64,000 bases of DNA from CBDAMZ01 sp965197375 (GTDB lineage Bacteria > Acidobacteriota > Vicinamibacteria > Vicinamibacterales > UBA8438), in assembly GCA_965197375.1 (NCBI GenBank), contig CBDAMZ010000010.1, positions 1-64,000 of the forward strand. Direction: 5' to 3'. The notes beneath the pieces are model-generated. The model saw only the letters and a list, made by a program, of their open reading frames with translations. It searched no databases and had not been told where the DNA came from. How positions within the stretch are numbered: position 1 is the stretch's first letter; each line of letters begins with the position of its first letter. Shown here piece after piece: positions 26,206 to 33,580 of the stretch. Made by a program: the position numbers and the translations under genes.

Positions 26206-26457
26206 ATGCCGAATAAGTCGCGGCAGGTAGAACAGATCAAACGCCTCTACTATCGAACAACCGCCACGACTGTCGAGCGTGATCTGAACCGCGCGGTCGC
26301 CATCCTCAAGACGCTTCCTGACGAAGAGACGCGAGCGCGAGCCGCCGTGTATATGGACGGACTCTCACAGATGCGGTCCGAGTGGCGCCTCACCAAGCGA
26401 CGGAAGACGGCGAGAAAAAAATCTAAGAAGGGGCCGCGAACACCGAGAGCTGCCTGA
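26206..26457 (+). CDS. Hypothetical small basic protein
   Basis: Not recognised. 83 aa, predicted helical, with RQVEQIKRLYYRTTATTVERDL and an aromatic-rich middle, ending in a strongly basic Lys/Arg tail (TKRRKTARKKSKKGPR). It begins 3 bp after the GHMP kinase stop, so the two form a small operon. The basic tail suggests nucleic acid binding or ribosome association; this is inference from composition only. Confidence -1.
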   Translation: MPNKSRQVEQIKRLYYRTTATTVERDLNRAVAILKTLPDEETRARAAVYMDGLSQMRSEWRLTKRRKTARKKSKKGPRTPRAA

Positions 26458-26505
26458 CGATTTCATCCATGGTGACAACCAGCGGTGGATCGGGGCCTGC
26501 GCGAG

Positions 26506-27312
26506 CTACTCGGCCGTGAAGCTTCGGTAGTTGTCTCGGTTAATACGTGCGGTCACGACCTCGCCGTCCCGGCCGAGCGATCGACCGGGGTACTCGTTAA
26601 TCGCGAACACAAATGCGCCCGCATCGCCCACAGTAATAATGATCTCGCGATCGGCCTCAAGGATGTCCCGCTCGCCAGCCCGCATGACTTTCGAGAACAT
26701 GCGGTGGCCGTCCAATGTCAGCGAAATCCAACAATCGGCGCGCGGGTGGATGTCAATTGTCAGTGCTAAGCTGGGTACCGCCTCGCCTAACAGCGGCATT
26801 TCCGCCACAACCGGTGCGCGTGGCGGCTTTGGGTCCGATTCTCTCCCTGGCGCTGTCGCCGTAGGTGTCACAACTCCGACCCCACCGGCAAGCGCGGGCG
26901 GTTGTTCCGTCCGGGAGAAAAGCCCCACAAACAGGAGACTCCCAGCCATCGGTACACTCAACAGAAGAAGGATGGCCACGGTTGTCGCCATCCGCTGCTG
27001 GCTCCGAAACACCTCGTACTCATTGGACTCGTTAGTGTAGGGGCTGCCAGCATGAACACCCTCGATCGCACACCGCGCGAGGAACTCGCGGATCGTCTCC
27101 TCTGGATCCAGACCGACCTCGACGGCATAGGCCCTCACGAAGGAGCGAACGAAGACGCCCCCGGCCAAGCTCGAGACGTCATTGCGCTCGAGCGCCTCGA
27201 GCGTGGTCATCGAGAGATTGGTCGAGGTGGAGATCTGGCGAAGCGAGATCCCCCGGCGCTCGCGTTCCGCGCGAAGCATCGCACCAAAGTCGTCGCGTTC
27301 AGTATTTGGCAC
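26506..27312 (-). CDS. RodZ-like cytoskeletal protein
   Basis: Bitopic membrane protein resembling RodZ, which links MreB to the cell wall machinery. 268 aa. An N-terminal Xre-type helix-turn-helix (RDDFGAMLRAERERRGISLRQISTSTNLSM split over residues 6-35, then LEALERNDVSSLAGGVFVRSFVRAYA), a single membrane helix at about 109-132, a Pro-rich linker and a C-terminal DUF4115-type domain (ADCWISLTLDG, MRAGERDILEADREIIITVGDAGA). The order HTH - TM - C-terminal beta domain is diagnostic of the family. It follows thiE-like 27327 by 14 bp. Confidence -1.
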   Translation of the reverse strand: MPNTERDDFGAMLRAERERRGISLRQISTSTNLSMTTLEALERNDVSSLAGGVFVRSFVRAYAVEVGLDPEETIREFLARCAIEGVHAGSPYTNESNEYEVFRSQQRMATTVAILLLLSVPMAGSLLFVGLFSRTEQPPALAGGVGVVTPTATAPGRESDPKPPRAPVVAEMPLLGEAVPSLALTIDIHPRADCWISLTLDGHRMFSKVMRAGERDILEADREIIITVGDAGAFVFAINEYPGRSLGRDGEVVTARINRDNYRSFTAE

Positions 27313-27326
27313 AGACCCACCCGACG

Positions 27327-28016
27327 TTAGACGAGCAACCGACCCTTGTCAAATGCCTGACGCACGGCTCGCACGCGCACTGCCATTTCATCTTGGACGG
27401 CGACCCCGATCGCCTCGGCAAAAAGGCCGACTGCTGCGACCCCGGCCACGCCGACGCGGGCAACCGACGTGGCCCGTTCGACCGTAATCCCCCCAATGGC
27501 CAGAATCGGTAGTGTCACCGCCTGCGAAATCTGGCGGACCGTCTCTAGTCCAAGAGGCTGCCGACCAGGTTTCGCTGCCGTCGCATAGACCGTCCCGAGC
27601 ACCAGGTAATCGGCGTTACCCGAGGCTGCAATAGCGCGTGCTCTATCGAGCCCATGGACCGATTGACCGATCAACCAACCTTCCGGACCCACCGAACGAA
27701 CGCGGCCAGCTGCAATCGAGTCGCTCTTGAGGTGCACGCCCGCCGCGCCCGCAGCAAGCGCGACGTCCGGTCGATCGTTGACGACAATCCTGGTTGGCGT
27801 GGCATCGGCCACCGCCACGGCGCGGCTCACCAGATCAACCAGCGTGTGGTCGGTGAGGCCAAGTTCGCGGATCTGAACAAGATCCACACCGGCCTGGCAG
27901 GCAGCCGCAATTAGATCAACAAGAAGTCTGATATCGTCGGTGGCGGACGAGCCGCCCATCCGCTGCCGATCCGTCACAAGACACAAGATTGGTCGCCGGG
28001 TCGGCAGCAACATCAA
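27327..28016 (-). CDS. ThiE/TenI-family protein, second copy
   Basis: TIM-barrel member of the thiamine-phosphate synthase/TenI family. 229 aa. Motifs: CLVTDRQRM, VDLVQIRELGL, RIVVNDRPDVALAAGAAGVHLKSDSI in two short parts, GQSVHGLDRARAI, ADYLVLGTVYATAAKPGRQPLGL and LPILAIGGITVER. Some catalytic positions differ from ThiE: the usual QxREK Lys is absent and the GxSTH motif is GQSVH. This suggests either a divergent ThiE or a TenI-like thiazole tautomerase. It lies between rnhB and the rodZ-like gene. The first copy (1296-1934) is closer to canonical ThiE. Confidence -1.
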   Translation of the reverse strand: MMLLPTRRPILCLVTDRQRMGGSSATDDIRLLVDLIAAACQAGVDLVQIRELGLTDHTLVDLVSRAVAVADATPTRIVVNDRPDVALAAGAAGVHLKSDSIAAGRVRSVGPEGWLIGQSVHGLDRARAIAASGNADYLVLGTVYATAAKPGRQPLGLETVRQISQAVTLPILAIGGITVERATSVARVGVAGVAAVGLFAEAIGVAVQDEMAVRVRAVRQAFDKGRLLV

Positions 28017-28171
28017 TCACGCGTGCGGGGAACGGAACGACCGGGCAACGCCCAAAACTCGACGAGCGCGGCACCTAAGTAGAGCACACCGACGCCAGAA
28101 ACGCTTCCCCGGGCTATGTGATGCCCTTTAGGCAACGAAGGCACGTAAACAAGCACTAGAAGCCCCCCCTC

Positions 28172-28789
28172 CTACAGAATCCTATCAAACAGGGATCGAG
28201 GGCGAAATGAATGGCGGTGCACTGCGGAGTAGCCAAAACGGCGAACGGCCGCAAGGTGGGCGCTTGTCGCGTAGCCTTTGTGGCGGTCGAAGCCGTAGCG
28301 CGGATCCTGTTCGTGCAATCGCCGCATCCGTCGATCGCGTGTCACTTTCGCCACAATTGACGCGGCAGCAATAGCCGTACACCGACGGTCTCCATGGACA
28401 GCGCCGCGGTGCGGAACAAACAAGCCCGGTATCCGGAAGCCATCGACCAGTACGAAGTCCGGAGGCGGCGAAAGAGCGGTGACAGCACGTCTCATCACAT
28501 CGAGCGACGCTTGACGAATGTTCACTCGATCGATCTCCGCTGACCCGACCGATGCGACGGTCCACTCTGCGTTGGCAACAATACGCGCGTACAACCGTTC
28601 ACGCGCCGCAGGGGTCAGAAGCTTCGAATCGCGAAGGCCTGAAACGGGACGTCTCGGATCAAACACCACCGCGGCCGCCACAACTGGACCGGCCAAGCAG
28701 CCTCGCCCGACTTCGTCCACGCCGGCCACCCGCAGGAAGCCCTGCCGCCTAAGGGCGTTCTCGATTGTCCGCCTCGCGGAAGAACGCAA
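28172..28789 (-). CDS. rnhB: Ribonuclease HII
   Basis: Removes ribonucleotides and RNA primers from DNA. 205 aa. The acidic active site is visible in GVDEVGRGCLAGPVVAAAVV (Asp-Glu pair), DFVLVDGFRIP (Asp) and the later Asp in KVTRDRRM, with DSKLLTPAARERL and the C-terminal RYGFDRHKGYATSAHL. It follows rplS, as in the common rplS-rnhB order, with a 222-bp gap (28790-29011) that has lower GC and no gene I can support. Confidence -1.
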   Translation of the reverse strand: MRSSARRTIENALRRQGFLRVAGVDEVGRGCLAGPVVAAAVVFDPRRPVSGLRDSKLLTPAARERLYARIVANAEWTVASVGSAEIDRVNIRQASLDVMRRAVTALSPPPDFVLVDGFRIPGLFVPHRGAVHGDRRCTAIAAASIVAKVTRDRRMRRLHEQDPRYGFDRHKGYATSAHLAAVRRFGYSAVHRHSFRPRSLFDRIL

Positions 28790-29011
28790 CTTAAGGTCCG
28801 CTCAGAAACAAGCTCGCACCTTTAAGGTATCGAGGCTCCCGCTCCACAGGACGCAAGAAGGGAAATCCCTGGAAACTTTGACCGACGAGCAATGCAGCTT
28901 AGCGGAACGTATCGGCGGCCAAAAATGTAAAACTACTTCTGAATGAGCCCTTAGTAAACTGACTCAGCTGAAACAAAAGCGGCTTAATCGTACGTAGGCT
29001 CTGCTAGCCTG

Positions 29012-29359
29012 CTACTTGCCCCGCTTCCGCTCACTCATGCGTGCGGCCTTACCACGTAATTTCCTGAGAAAATAGAGCTTCGCACGTCTGACACGAGCAG
29101 ACTTTACGACGTCGATCTTGCTGATCGTTGGGGAATGTAGCGGAAAGACTCGCTCGACGCCTTGGCCAAACGACACCTTACGAACCGTGACGGTCGCTCG
29201 CGCCCCGCCTCGGTGCTGGCCGATGACTAATCCTTCAAAGATCTGGATGCGCTCTTTCTCACCTTCCTTGATCCTCACGTGAACGCGCACTGTGTCGCCC
29301 GACCGTAAGTTTGGACGCTTCACCAGCTGTGCACGCTCCACGGCATCAACGGCTTTCAT
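29012..29359 (-). CDS. rplS: 50S ribosomal protein L19
   Basis: Large-subunit protein at the subunit interface. 115 aa with RSGDTVRVHVRIKEGEKERIQIFEG, the GGARATVTVRKVSFGQGVERVFPLHSP signature region and VRRAKLYFLRKLRGKAAR. Its ATG overlaps the trmD stop by 4 bp. Part of the rpsP-khpA-rimM-trmD-rplS operon. Confidence -1.
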   Translation of the reverse strand: MKAVDAVERAQLVKRPNLRSGDTVRVHVRIKEGEKERIQIFEGLVIGQHRGGARATVTVRKVSFGQGVERVFPLHSPTISKIDVVKSARVRRAKLYFLRKLRGKAARMSERKRGK

Positions 29360-30114
29360 GCTCCTGCTCCCGTCTCTCGCTTAGATACCCATTCGAATTC
29401 TCGGAGGAACTCTTGTTCCTCGTCGTCCAAAATAGCCCCAGTCAGTAGATCGGGCCGGCGCTTAAACGTCCGTCGAATGGCTTCGCGCTTACGCCAGCGC
29501 CGAATAGCTGCATGGTTACCCGACAGCAGGACGTCTGGAACCCGATGCCGATCCACGACGGTGGGGCGCGTATAATGCGGACAGTTGAGTAAGTTCCGTA
29601 CGAACGAGTCGCCTTCAACCGAATCATCGTTCCCCACGACCTCCGGCACATGGCGTGCCACGACGTCGACGATAACAGCGGCTGGTAGTTCACCACCACT
29701 CAACACGTAGTCACCGATCGACAGCTCTTCACTGGCAACGTATGCGCACACACGCTCATCTACACCTTCATATCGCCCGCACAGGATCACGAGGTGGGAA
29801 AGGCGGCTCAGGCGGACAGCTGCAGCGTGGCTCAGCAACTTACCCTGCGGCGAGGCCAAGATGACGGCACGTGGTGAGCCCCACTCGCGTCGAATCGTGT
29901 CGACCGCCAGCATCAGCGGTTCGGGTTTCATCACCATACCAGGCCCGCCACCATACGGGACGTCGTCCACACTGCGATGCCGGTCCACCGTGAAATCTCG
30001 GAGATCGTGGACCGCAACTTGGAGCACGCCCCGTACGACGGCTCGACCGACCACTCCTTCAGCGAGAAACGCCTCGACCATCCGGGGGAAAATCGTGACG
30101 ATGTCGAACCGCAC
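29356..30114 (-). CDS. trmD: tRNA (guanine-N1)-methyltransferase
   Basis: Methylates G37 of tRNAs to prevent frameshifting. 252 aa SPOUT-class enzyme with a trefoil knot. Family features: MRFDIVTIFPRMVEAFL, VDDVPYGGGPGMVMKPEPL, LILCGRYEGVDERV as LVILCGRYEGVDERV, IGDYVLSGGELPAAVIVD and the GNDDSVEGDSF segment, then PHYTRP. It follows rimM by 16 bp and overlaps rplS by 4 bp. Confidence -1.
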   Translation of the reverse strand: MRFDIVTIFPRMVEAFLAEGVVGRAVVRGVLQVAVHDLRDFTVDRHRSVDDVPYGGGPGMVMKPEPLMLAVDTIRREWGSPRAVILASPQGKLLSHAAAVRLSRLSHLVILCGRYEGVDERVCAYVASEELSIGDYVLSGGELPAAVIVDVVARHVPEVVGNDDSVEGDSFVRNLLNCPHYTRPTVVDRHRVPDVLLSGNHAAIRRWRKREAIRRTFKRRPDLLTGAILDDEEQEFLREFEWVSKRETGAGA

Positions 30115-30130
30115 TTTGTGCTCCCGTACC

Positions 30131-30673
30131 CTAAGCGCTGCGATTTAATTCCAGAAGACCGTCTGGCGGGTCTATCACGACCGTCCGGCTGGCGGTGTCG
30201 ATCCGGACACAGATCGAGTCGACCAAGGGTACGTCTACCTCGCCCTCGTGATTATGAACGAGCAGACAGTTGGCGCCGCCTCCCCGCTGAACAGCCGTGA
30301 CGGTACCAACGCTTGCACCAGCCACGGTTGTTACTTTGCATCCAACGAGTACGTGCTCGTAGAACGCACCAGCCGGTAACGGATGCAGCGTCGCTTCGGG
30401 AACGCGAAGCTCGGCACCCACTAGTCGCTCAGCATCGTCGATGGTGGTTACGCCCGCGAACCCAAGGACCGGACGTCCGGACTGGAATCGAGCGGTTGTG
30501 ATCCGAAGCTCGACCGCCTGCTCCTGAAAGCTGGCATAAAGCGTGTTGCCCGCGCGGAAGCGCGCTTCCGGAAAATCAGTCTCCGTATTCACAATGACCT
30601 GGCCACGTCTCCCGTGGGACCGTGCTACGCGTCCAACGACGACCATCGCATCCCAACGTCCAGCCTGAACCAT
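30131..30673 (-). CDS. rimM: 16S rRNA processing protein RimM
   Basis: Assembly factor for the 30S head, binding S19. 180 aa. N-terminal RimM domain with VVGRVARSHGRRGQVIV and a C-terminal PRC-barrel with YEHVLVGCKVTT, VTAVQRGGGANCLLV and VPLVDSICVRID. It follows khpA by 5 bp, a normal arrangement. Confidence -1.
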   Translation of the reverse strand: MVQAGRWDAMVVVGRVARSHGRRGQVIVNTETDFPEARFRAGNTLYASFQEQAVELRITTARFQSGRPVLGFAGVTTIDDAERLVGAELRVPEATLHPLPAGAFYEHVLVGCKVTTVAGASVGTVTAVQRGGGANCLLVHNHEGEVDVPLVDSICVRIDTASRTVVIDPPDGLLELNRSA

Positions 30674-30678
30674 AACCG

Positions 30679-30927
30679 CTACTCGGCCCTGTCGAGAAAG
30701 TCGACGGTTGCCCGAAGCCCATTGCGATCGGCCGCTACCTGAGCGATCGTCCGGACCGCCGCAGCAGTGCGACCCTGCCTGCCGATCAGCTTGCCGAGAT
30801 CCCCAGGCTTAGTCGTCAGTTCGATCCGGACCGTGTCTTGATGCTCGTATTCGGTCACCCTGACCGCCTCGGGATAGTCCGCAAGCGCCCGCGCGATGAC
30901 TTCGACAAGGTTCTTAACGTCGCTCAC
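30679..30927 (-). CDS. khpA: KH-domain RNA-binding protein KhpA
   Basis: Small RNA-binding protein of 82 aa with one KH domain; the GxxG loop is GRQG in KLIGRQGRTAAAVRTI. Located between rpsP and rimM as is typical (ylqC position). Its ATG overlaps the rpsP stop by 4 bp. Confidence -1.
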   Translation of the reverse strand: MSDVKNLVEVIARALADYPEAVRVTEYEHQDTVRIELTTKPGDLGKLIGRQGRTAAAVRTIAQVAADRNGLRATVDFLDRAE

Positions 30928-31220
30928 GACCCGGCCCGCTCCGCCACCGCCGCCCCAGAGCCTGCTTCGTCAACGGGCGCCGTCTCGTGCGAATGACGTG
31001 CCAACAGCGTGCGCACCGTTGCACTCGGTTTGGCACCCTTGTCCACCCAATAGCCCAGGCGTTCCCGGTTAACCAGAAACGTCTCCGGCTCTGTTACCGG
31101 GTTGTAGTGCCCCAAGACTTCAATGGAACGACCGTCGCGTGCCGCATGAGATTCGGTCACGACAACTCTGAAGAACGGACATTTCTTCGAACCCTGACGT
31201 CGCAGTCGAATGGACAACAT
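30924..31220 (-). CDS. rpsP: 30S ribosomal protein S16
   Basis: Small-subunit assembly protein. 98 aa, beginning MLSIRLRRQGSKKCPFFRVVV and continuing with DGRSIEVLGHYNP and ERLGYWVDKGAKPSATVRTLL. A clear GAGGAAG ribosome binding site (31223-31231) overlaps the end of the ffh remnant, preserving the ancestral ffh-rpsP junction. First intact gene of the rpsP-rplS operon. Confidence -1.
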   Translation of the reverse strand: MLSIRLRRQGSKKCPFFRVVVTESHAARDGRSIEVLGHYNPVTEPETFLVNRERLGYWVDKGAKPSATVRTLLARHSHETAPVDEAGSGAAVAERAGS

Positions 31221-31229
31221 TCGTCTTCC

Positions 31230-31560
31230 TCAGCTTTCTTGCCGATCCAGGCCAAAGCGCCTTCCGCGTCGGCGCCCCACCGCGCCCACAACTTTCAGCA
31301 CCTTGCGCATCTCGGCAAACTGCTTCAACAGTCGGTTGACCCGCTGCACGGTAGTGCCACCCCCTCTGGTAATTCGCTGCTACCGACTACCGCCGTCCAA
31401 GTCAGCTGCCGCGGGTCGGCGAGACCAGCCGCGTCCCCGATTTGATTCATCCCCGGGGTTAAGTCGATCAGCCGACCGAGCGGGTCCATCGCCCGAATGT
31501 CATCCAAAGGAGTGCGGCCCAACGCAGCGCTGCCCATCAACCCCGGTGCCCTCATTCGCC
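31230..31560 (-). pseudogene. ffh: Degraded remnant of ffh (SRP54 M domain)
   Basis: Between ribBA and rpsP the minus strand holds pieces of the signal recognition particle GTPase C-terminus and nothing of its NG domain. One frame (about 31560-31385) reads TPLDDIRAMDPLGRLIDLTPG then MNQIGDAAGLADPRQL, like the Ffh segment around the MGPLxxLLxMIPGM motif. Another frame (about 31375-31233) reads QRITRGGGTTVQRVNRLLKQ then FAEMRKVLKVVG to a TGA at 31230, like the last M-domain helix ending in EVNRLLKQFxxMRKMMK. The segment normally in between is missing and a TAG lies at the join. ffh upstream of rpsP is the ancestral order, and the 9-bp gap to rpsP is preserved. As ffh is essential, an intact copy should exist elsewhere. 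Confidence -1.
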
Positions 31561-31671
31561 GACACCAGCTTCCAAGACAGGCTCTAACAGACTCAGACGT
31601 AACGGCTTATCCTAGACCAGCCACCGCTGACTGTCAACGAACCCGCGCGGCTTTAGCTCCGGATGTCCGTG

Positions 31672-32946
31672 TTACACCGAGGACAGCTTGTGGCCGAGTT
31701 TCTCTTTCTTGACCCGCAGGTAGGACCTCGAGTGCTCCGACACCGGCACCTCCAGTGGCACCGATTCGCTCACGGAGAGCCCGTACCCTTCGAGACCAAT
31801 GAACTTTCGAGGGTTGTTGGTCAGGAGACGCATCTCCCGCACACCAAGATCCTCCAGAATCTGTGCGCCGATCCCATAGTCGCGCTGGTCCGGCTTGAAC
31901 CCGAGCCGCTCATTTGCCTCGACGGTGTCGAGCCCCTGATCTTGCAGTTCATACGCTCGGATCTTGTTGGCCAGTCCAATACCACGCCCTTCTTGATTGA
32001 GGTAGAGGAGCACACCACGCTGCTCAGCCGCGATCCGCTGTATCGCCACCGAAAGCTGCCGACCACAATCACACCGAGAAGAATGAAACACATCACCCGT
32101 AAGGCAGCGCGAGTGGACGCGCACAAGAATTTTACGACCGTCGCCGATCTCACCGCGCACTAAGGCGACGTGAGTTTGACCCTCGATAATACTCTCGTAG
32201 GCGTACACCTGGAACGTGCCGTAATCAGTTGGAAGCCCAGCCGAAGCAATTCGCCGCACGAGCCGGTCGTGACGCAACCGATGCTTGATGAGGCCTGCTA
32301 CCGTGATCATGAGTAGGCCATGGCGTTTCGCAAATCTCCGTAACTGCGGCACCCGTGCCATGGTACCGTCGTTGTTCATGATCTCGCAGATCACACCGGC
32401 CGGGCACAGCTCGGCCAAGCGGGCTAGATCAACCGCAGCCTCCGTCTGACCTGCGCGTGCCAGAACGCCGCCTCGTTCGGCACGAAGCGGATATAAATGG
32501 CCCGGTCTTGCCAAGTCGCTCGGCTTGGTTGCTGGATCGATCGCTACCTGGACCGTAGTGGCACGGTCAGCAGCCGAGATCCCGGTGCTTGTCACGTGCT
32601 TCGCGTCGATCGGTACCGCGAATGCCGTCTCAAACCGAGAGCTGTTCCGATTCACCATCATCGGGATTTCGAGCTCGTCGAGACGCTCACCGGTCATCGG
32701 CAGACAGATGAGCCCGCGTCCGTAACGCGCCATGAAGTTGATTACCTCTGGTGTCACTTTCTCGGCTGCGATCGTGAGATCGCCTTCGTTCTCCCGGTCT
32801 TCGTCATCCACCACGATGATCATCCGGCCCGCGCGAATCGCCTCAACGGCGTCTTCGATCGGTGCAAACGGGCCGCGCCGTAAGCGCTTAACCGGCCGCG
32901 GTCCCAACTCTGTCACCAGCGTCCGTCCAGAGGTCTTTTTAGCCAT
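31672..32946 (-). CDS. ribBA: Bifunctional DHBP synthase / GTP cyclohydrolase II
   Basis: Makes both riboflavin precursors: 3,4-dihydroxy-2-butanone-4-phosphate from ribulose-5-P, and the pyrimidine from GTP. About 424 aa from the ATG at 32946, preceded by GAGGAGCGCGAG. The RibB half (about 25-220) shows IIVVDDEDRENEGDL, TSTGISAADRATTV and RPGHLYPLRAERGGVL. The RibA half (about 225-420) shows VHSRCLTGDVFHSSRCDCGRQL with the zinc cysteines, YLNQEGRGIGLANKIRAY and DYGIGAQILEDLG, LLTNNPRK. The next gene on this strand is the ffh remnant, about 110 bp downstream. Fourth gene of the gpsA-ribD-ribE-ribBA run. Confidence -1.
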   Translation of the reverse strand: MAKKTSGRTLVTELGPRPVKRLRRGPFAPIEDAVEAIRAGRMIIVVDDEDRENEGDLTIAAEKVTPEVINFMARYGRGLICLPMTGERLDELEIPMMVNRNSSRFETAFAVPIDAKHVTSTGISAADRATTVQVAIDPATKPSDLARPGHLYPLRAERGGVLARAGQTEAAVDLARLAELCPAGVICEIMNNDGTMARVPQLRRFAKRHGLLMITVAGLIKHRLRHDRLVRRIASAGLPTDYGTFQVYAYESIIEGQTHVALVRGEIGDGRKILVRVHSRCLTGDVFHSSRCDCGRQLSVAIQRIAAEQRGVLLYLNQEGRGIGLANKIRAYELQDQGLDTVEANERLGFKPDQRDYGIGAQILEDLGVREMRLLTNNPRKFIGLEGYGLSVSESVPLEVPVSEHSRSYLRVKKEKLGHKLSSV

Positions 32947-32968
32947 CTCGCGCTCCTCGTTATCTGTG

Positions 32969-33580
32969 CTACAACCCCCCCCCCCCGGAGTCGCGCGCAA
33001 CCTCGAGGGCTTTGACGACGTGCTTCCCGATGATATCGCACTCGAGGTTCACAGGATCATCCAGGGCCAGCGTGTGCAGGTGCGTGTAGCGCCATGTGTG
33101 CGGGACAAGCTGCACACCAAAACAACGTTCGCCCAGATCCGCAACCGTTAAGCTGATCCCGTCTACGGCGATCGATCCCTTTTGCACGATGTAGGGTGAG
33201 AGCGCTGGTGGGTAGCGAATCGTCACCCAGAAGAATTCCGCGTCCTCTCGGATCTCATCCACGTGCCCAACATCGTCGATGTGCCCAAGCACGAAGTGCC
33301 CGCCCAAGCGGGCTTCTGCACGCAGCGGACGTTCCAGATTAACGATCGAGCCCGGCCGGAATGTCCCTAATGTCGTGACCCGCGCCGTTTCCGGTGAGAT
33401 TTCCGCATGAAATTCCTTAGCGTCGCCCAGAACGACGGTTAGGCACACGCCGTTAACGGCGATGCTGTCGCCTGGGCCAAGTTCGCCGGCCAGATCCGTC
33501 ACGACGCGCATACGGAAGCCGGCCTGGATCGACTCAACCTCGGCCACTTTACCCACCGCTTCAATGAGTCCTGTAAACAT
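32969..33580 (-). CDS. ribE: Riboflavin synthase alpha subunit
   Basis: Dismutates two 6,7-dimethyl-8-ribityllumazines to riboflavin. About 203 aa with two repeated lumazine-binding domains: MFTGLIEAVGKV with SIAVNGVCLTVV, and the second with KGSIAVDGISLTVADLG and VQLVPHTWRYTHL. The ATG at 33580 gives the standard MFTGL start; it overlaps the ribD end by 20 bp. The C-terminus runs into a 12-base G tract coding four glycines before the stop. Lumazine synthase (ribH) is not in the window. Confidence -1.
   Translation of the reverse strand: MFTGLIEAVGKVAEVESIQAGFRMRVVTDLAGELGPGDSIAVNGVCLTVVLGDAKEFHAEISPETARVTTLGTFRPGSIVNLERPLRAEARLGGHFVLGHIDDVGHVDEIREDAEFFWVTIRYPPALSPYIVQKGSIAVDGISLTVADLGERCFGVQLVPHTWRYTHLHTLALDDPVNLECDIIGKHVVKALEVARDSGGGGL
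32975..32986. repeat. 12-base homopolymer of C (G on the coding strand)
   Basis: Twelve consecutive C at the 3' end of ribE, coding Gly-Gly-Gly-Gly just before its stop and lying about 30 bp upstream of the ribBA start. Long homopolymers like this are slippage-prone and also hard to sequence correctly. Confidence -1.
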
